Below are positions 5,905 to 8,352 of a stretch of DNA of 8,352 bases, in pieces. Under the pieces are notes generated by a model. The model had not been told where the DNA came from. It made no database searches and was given only the letters and a program-made list of their open reading frames with translations. Both the position numbers and the translations under genes were made by a program. The first letter of the stretch is position 1. Each line of letters opens with the position of its first letter. This DNA is from Burkholderiales bacterium (GTDB lineage Bacteria > Pseudomonadota > Gammaproteobacteria > Burkholderiales > Usitatibacteraceae), in the NCBI GenBank assembly GCA_014378085.1, contig JACMOJ010000229.1, positions 1-8,352 of the forward strand. The letters are read 5' to 3'.

Positions 5905-6963
5905 ATGAAAACAACCAAAAAATTGGGCGAAACACCCGCTGCAAAGCCGACAATCAACGATATCGCCAGGCTTGCGGGCGTCTCCAAGAAAACGGTTAGT
6001 CGTGTGATAAACCGCTCGTCGCTGCTCAACGAGGACACGCGCGAACGTGTCGAAGCCGTGATTCGGCAGGCCGGCTACGTTCCCAATCCGCAAGCGCGCG
6101 CACTGGCGCTTGGTCGTAACTTTTTGATCGGTTTAATTCACGACAACCCGAACGCGCAGATGATTCTCAATATGCAGCAGGGAATTCTTGAAGCGTTACA
6201 TGGAACGGATTTTGAGCTGGTTGTACGTCCGGTGGATCGTGGGTCGGCCACAATGTTGAGTGACGTGCGGGGATTCCTCGAACGGCAGCGCTTGTTTGGG
6301 GTCGTGATTCTGCCGCCCATCTCGGAAAACGATCAACTTGCGACTCTATGTAATGAGATCGGCTGCCGCTACGTGCGGATGGGTTCGGCGGTTCTTGACG
6401 ACCCTGATCATATGGTCGCATCGAACGACAAAGATGCCGTCGCCGGGGCGATCCGCTACCTGATCGCGCAGGGCCACACGCGTATCGGCCTTATCGCCGG
6501 TCCGCACGGATTTAGGTCGGCGCGTGAGCGTAGAGAAGGCTTCGAGGCCGCGCTGGTCGAGGCTGGAATCAAGCTGCCACGTAGTTTGGTGGCAGACGGA
6601 CAGTACACTTTTGAGTCCGGGATTGCCGCGACAAATAGCCTGCTAGACCTTTCGCCAAGGCCAACCGCAATTTTTGCTTGTAACGATGAGATGGCGGCGG
6701 GGGTGTTGTTTGCGGCGCGCGAACGTGGACTCAAAGTCCCCGAAGATCTCTCGATTGTCGGATTCGACGACACACCCATCGCTTCAAGAGTGTGGCCGCC
6801 GTTAACCACGGTTCGTTGGCCAATCATCGCCATGGGAAGATCAGCAGCACTCAAGTTGATCAGCGGCTCGATTGCGCACGCCGATGAAGTGACGGAGCCC
6901 TCAACCTTTTACTCCACGTTAATCAAGCGGGGCTCGGTCGCGTCACCGGCGAAAGCCGGGTAG
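5905..6963 (+). CDS. LacI-family transcriptional repressor, probable regulator of the uronate genes
   Basis: 352 residues from ATG 5905. The N-terminal DNA-binding domain is canonical: TINDIARLAGVSKKTVSRVIN (16-36) as helix-turn-helix, then the hinge YVPNPQARALALG (58-70). A periplasmic-binding-like sensor domain follows, with GLIAGP, FACNDEMAAGVLFAARERGLKVPEDLSIVGFDD and a final TTVRWP segment. It probably binds the two TGACACCGGTTWCCAT sites next to it and is released by a uronate intermediate such as KDG or DKI; effector and target are inferred from context. The frame stays open upstream to a GTG at 5785, but those 40 residues are not LacI-like, so the shorter start is preferred. The last codons (SPAKAG) lie in a hairpin. 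The role resembles KdgR- or UxuR-type LacI regulators, but I would not assign a symbol. Confidence 0.92.
   Translation: MKTTKKLGETPAAKPTINDIARLAGVSKKTVSRVINRSSLLNEDTRERVEAVIRQAGYVPNPQARALALGRNFLIGLIHDNPNAQMILNMQQGILEALHGTDFELVVRPVDRGSATMLSDVRGFLERQRLFGVVILPPISENDQLATLCNEIGCRYVRMGSAVLDDPDHMVASNDKDAVAGAIRYLIAQGHTRIGLIAGPHGFRSARERREGFEAALVEAGIKLPRSLVADGQYTFESGIAATNSLLDLSPRPTAIFACNDEMAAGVLFAARERGLKVPEDLSIVGFDDTPIASRVWPPLTTVRWPIIAMGRSAALKLISGSIAHADEVTEPSTFYSTLIKRGSVASPAKAG
6946..6959 (+). repeat. GAAA-loop hairpin at the 3' end of lacI
   Basis: CCGGC (6946-6950), GAAA, GCCGG (6955-6959) forms a compact 5-bp stem closed by a GNRA-type tetraloop. It ends one base before the TAG stop and encodes most of the repressor's last residues, SPAKAG. 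Similar CCGGCGAAAGCCGG cores occur in dispersed palindromic repeats of proteobacteria (recalled, not searched). No U-run follows. Confidence 0.5.
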
Positions 6964-6977
6964 TACACAATCATCAC

Positions 6978-6989
6978 CCGCCGTGGCGG
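6978..6989. repeat. Short GC palindrome in the lacI-kduI gap
   Basis: CCGCC-GT-GGCGG is a small perfect inverted repeat 14 bases after the lacI stop codon. With the hairpin at 6946-6959 it may act as a 3' end or processing signal for lacI mRNA ahead of the kduI promoter. There is no T-run, so the evidence is weak. Confidence 0.3.
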
Positions 6990-7007
6990 CTGACATGGCC
7001 GAGCCCG

Positions 7008-7036
7008 TTGCATGAATATCTGACACCGGTTACCAT
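7008..7036 (+). promoter_or_regulatory. Predicted promoter of kduI-kduD
   Basis: TTGCAT (7008-7013) as -35 and TACCAT (7031-7036) as -10 with a 17-base spacer. The matches are modest, but the layout is like the promoter at 5719-5747 (TTGCAA, 17 bases, TAGTAT), and both are overlapped by the same operator. Transcription would begin near 7043, leaving a leader of about 35 bases. Confidence 0.42.
7021..7036. promoter_or_regulatory. Putative LacI-family operator, copy 2 (kduI promoter)
   Basis: TGACACCGGTTACCAT matches the copy at 5725-5740 (minus strand) at 15 of 16 positions; only the T/A at position 12 differs. It lies 41 bases before the kduI ATG and covers the predicted -10 box. Symmetry around the central CCGG is only partial, so the support comes mainly from conservation between two independent promoter regions flanking a LacI-family gene. 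Confidence 0.7.
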
Positions 7037-7067
7037 GTCGGTTGTTCTCCCCCCCAGAGTTGAATAC

Positions 7068-7071
7068 GGAG
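7068..7071 (+). promoter_or_regulatory. Ribosome binding site deciding the kduI start
   Basis: GGAG lies six bases before ATG 7078. It supports this start over the in-frame TTG at 7042, which would add 12 residues, has no matching site and would lie at or before the predicted transcription start. Confidence 0.65.
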
Positions 7072-7077
7072 CCCCGC

Positions 7078-7914
7078 ATGTTCGAAAAAACTTACCACGC
7101 GACTCACCCAGACATGATGGAAGGCGTGAGCAACGATCTGCTCCGCGACCGTTATCTGGTTGCCGATTTGTTTCAAACCGGGCGCGTGACCCTCAATTAT
7201 TCTCACAACGAGCGCTTTGTCATCGGTGGCGCGGTGCCATCGGGCGGACCGATAAAACTCCCCGCACAGACCGAACCCGCCAGCGCGGCAGGCAAGCCGT
7301 TTCTCGAACGTCGCGAAATGGGCGTCATTAACGTCGGCAGCGGTGAAGGTACGGTGGTGGTGGACGGCGTTCGCGTCACCATGCAGCCGCGCGATTGTGT
7401 TTACGTGCCGATGGGCTCGGTGGACGTCACGTTTGAGGGTGAGAACGCGCGTTACTACATTGCCTCGCTGCCGTCGCACAAAGTCTGCCCGCTGAAGAAA
7501 ATTTCGATTGCAGAAGCGAATCCCCTTCATCGCGGCGATCTGGAAAACTCCAACAAGCGGACCATTTATCAATTGGTCATTCCCGGTATTTGTGAGAGCG
7601 CGCAACTGCTGCTAGGTCTCACAATTTTGGAAACCGGCAGTGTGTGGAACACCATGCCGCCGCACCTGCATGATCGTCGCAGCGAGATCTATTTCTACTT
7701 TGGTCTTAGTGAGAAAGACCGCGTATTACACTACATGGGCGAGCGGGATGCGATGCGCCATGTGGTGATTGAAAACGAGCAGGCCGTCATCTCGCCACCA
7801 TGGTCGGTACACATGGGCTCCGGCACAAAATCCTACGCGTTCATCTGGGCGATGGGCGGCGAGAACCTCGATTACGCCGACCTTAATGTCCTCGACATCT
7901 GCCAGTTGAAGTAG
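7078..7914 (+). CDS. kduI: 5-dehydro-4-deoxy-D-glucuronate isomerase (DKI isomerase) KduI
   Basis: 278 residues from ATG 7078, the same length as the E. coli enzyme. KduI is a cytoplasmic cupin metalloenzyme that isomerises 5-keto-4-deoxyuronate (DKI) to 2,5-diketo-3-deoxygluconate in the breakdown of unsaturated uronates from pectin and related polysaccharides. The zinc ligands known from E. coli KduI (His196, His198, Glu203, His245) fall at exactly the same numbers here: [15 protein letters not shown] (194-208) and WSVHMGSG (242-249). Other conserved blocks are [13 protein letters not shown] (75-87), WNTMP (190-194) and NEQAVISP (233-240). The sequence ends in DICQLK. The kduD ATG follows after only five bases, so the two are co-transcribed. 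The putative LacI-type operator upstream indicates repression in the absence of uronates. Confidence 0.96.
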   Translation: MFEKTYHATHPDMMEGVSNDLLRDRYLVADLFQTGRVTLNYSHNERFVIGGAVPSGGPIKLPAQTEPASAAGKPFLERREMGVINVGSGEGTVVVDGVRVTMQPRDCVYVPMGSVDVTFEGENARYYIASLPSHKVCPLKKISIAEANPLHRGDLENSNKRTIYQLVIPGICESAQLLLGLTILETGSVWNTMPPHLHDRRSEIYFYFGLSEKDRVLHYMGERDAMRHVVIENEQAVISPPWSVHMGSGTKSYAFIWAMGGENLDYADLNVLDICQLK

Positions 7915-7919
7915 GCGTA

Positions 7920-8352
7920 ATGCGCAATCCATTCGACCTCACCGGCCACGTCGCGGTCGTCACTGGTGCCAACACCGGCATCGGCCAAGCCGTTGCGGTT
8001 GCACTCGCGCGTGCGGGCGCGGATGTGGCGTGTGTCGGGCGCAGCGGCGCCGATGAAACGCTCGCCGAGATTCGCGCATTAGGTCGGCGCGGCGTCGACA
8101 TCAAAGCCGATCTTTCCACAATCGAGCCCGTCGCGCGGGTCGTTGACGAAACTGTTGCGGCATTTGGACGCATTGATATCTTGGTGAATAACGCGGGCAT
8201 CATCCGCCGCAACGACGCGATCAATTTCACCGAAGAGGATTGGGATGCGGTGGTCGATACCAATTTGAAATCGGTGTTCTTTTTGTCGCAAGCGGTCGCG
8301 AAGGTGATGATTAAATCCGGGCGCGGCAAGATCATTCACATTGCCTCAATGC
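7920..8352 (+). CDS. kduD: 2-deoxy-D-gluconate 3-dehydrogenase / 2,5-diketo-3-deoxygluconate reductase KduD (3' end outside window)
   Basis: The first 144 residues of a short-chain dehydrogenase are present, starting MRNPFDLTGHVAVVTG. Visible features are the cofactor-binding TGANTGIG (15-22), Asp64 after the beta-strand IKAD, NNAG (90-93), the catalytic-tetrad Asn115 in DTNLKSVFF, and IHIAS, where Ser143 should be the catalytic serine. The window ends one codon later, so the Tyr-x-x-x-Lys pair is not visible. KduD reduces 2,5-diketo-3-deoxygluconate, the KduI product, to 2-keto-3-deoxygluconate (KDG) with NAD(P)H. Position five bases after kduI and the sequence GTDxIKADLS-like region plus IIRRNDAINFTEEDWD are typical of KduD rather than a generic reductase. 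Its start has a weak AGG four bases upstream, suggesting translational coupling. Confidence 0.9.
   Translation, partial: MRNPFDLTGHVAVVTGANTGIGQAVAVALARAGADVACVGRSGADETLAEIRALGRRGVDIKADLSTIEPVARVVDETVAAFGRIDILVNNAGIIRRNDAINFTEEDWDAVVDTNLKSVFFLSQAVAKVMIKSGRGKIIHIASM

Noticed and set aside
7030..7605. 191-codon minus-strand open frame opposite kduI
   Set aside because: It is a shadow of kduI, whose frame matches the family over its full length with all zinc ligands.

Overview
The window (8,352 bases, moderate GC) looks chromosomal and comes from a member of the Pseudomonadota. A gammaproteobacterium-like heterotroph is my guess, from the Tex sequence and the style of the uronate genes; this is a low-confidence taxonomic inference. 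Eight complete genes and two genes cut by the window edges account for almost all of the sequence.

Region 1 (1-970, + strand) is the 3' end of tex, a conserved RNA-binding transcription accessory protein. A degenerate palindromic repeat follows it. Region 2 (1107-1819, + strand) is a two-gene HEPN / minimal nucleotidyltransferase (MNT) module of the HI0074/HI0073 type, with a 4-base ATGA overlap. The HEPN protein has an exact RX4HXY motif, so the pair is best read as a toxin/antitoxin-like cassette inserted between housekeeping and catabolic genes.

Region 3 (1869-5644, - strand) is a four-gene operon read right to left: a 2-keto-4-pentenoate hydratase-like enzyme of the FAH superfamily, then a complete TRAP transporter with its periplasmic binding protein (DctP), small membrane subunit (DctQ) and large membrane subunit (DctM). 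Region 4 is the divergent control region (5645-5904) and a LacI-family repressor (5905-6963, + strand). Region 5 (7078 to the window end, + strand) is kduI followed by kduD, which is cut by the window edge. These are the two successive enzymes that turn 5-keto-4-deoxyuronate (DKI), from unsaturated uronates released by pectate, alginate or other polysaccharide lyases, into 2-keto-3-deoxy-D-gluconate (KDG).

The strongest non-coding signal is a 16-base sequence, TGACACCGGTTWCCAT. It occurs once in front of the hydratase-TRAP operon, filling the 17-base spacer between plausible -35 and -10 boxes. It occurs again in front of kduI, overlapping a plausible promoter. I read both copies as operators of the LacI-family protein encoded between them. 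That makes regions 3-5 one uronate-uptake and catabolism regulon: TRAP imports the acid sugar, KduI and KduD process it, and the repressor senses an intermediate. The hydratase's substrate is the open question. No lyase, KDG kinase or KDPG aldolase is in the window; they may lie beyond kduD.

Other points of note are a 12-base tandem repeat building the hydrophobic core of the DctP signal peptide, a probable leaderless lacI transcript with an extended -10 box, a six-residue expansion of the nucleotidyltransferase active-site loop, and a GAAA hairpin that encodes the last residues of the repressor. I see no CRISPR array, tRNA, rRNA, insertion sequence or replication origin.
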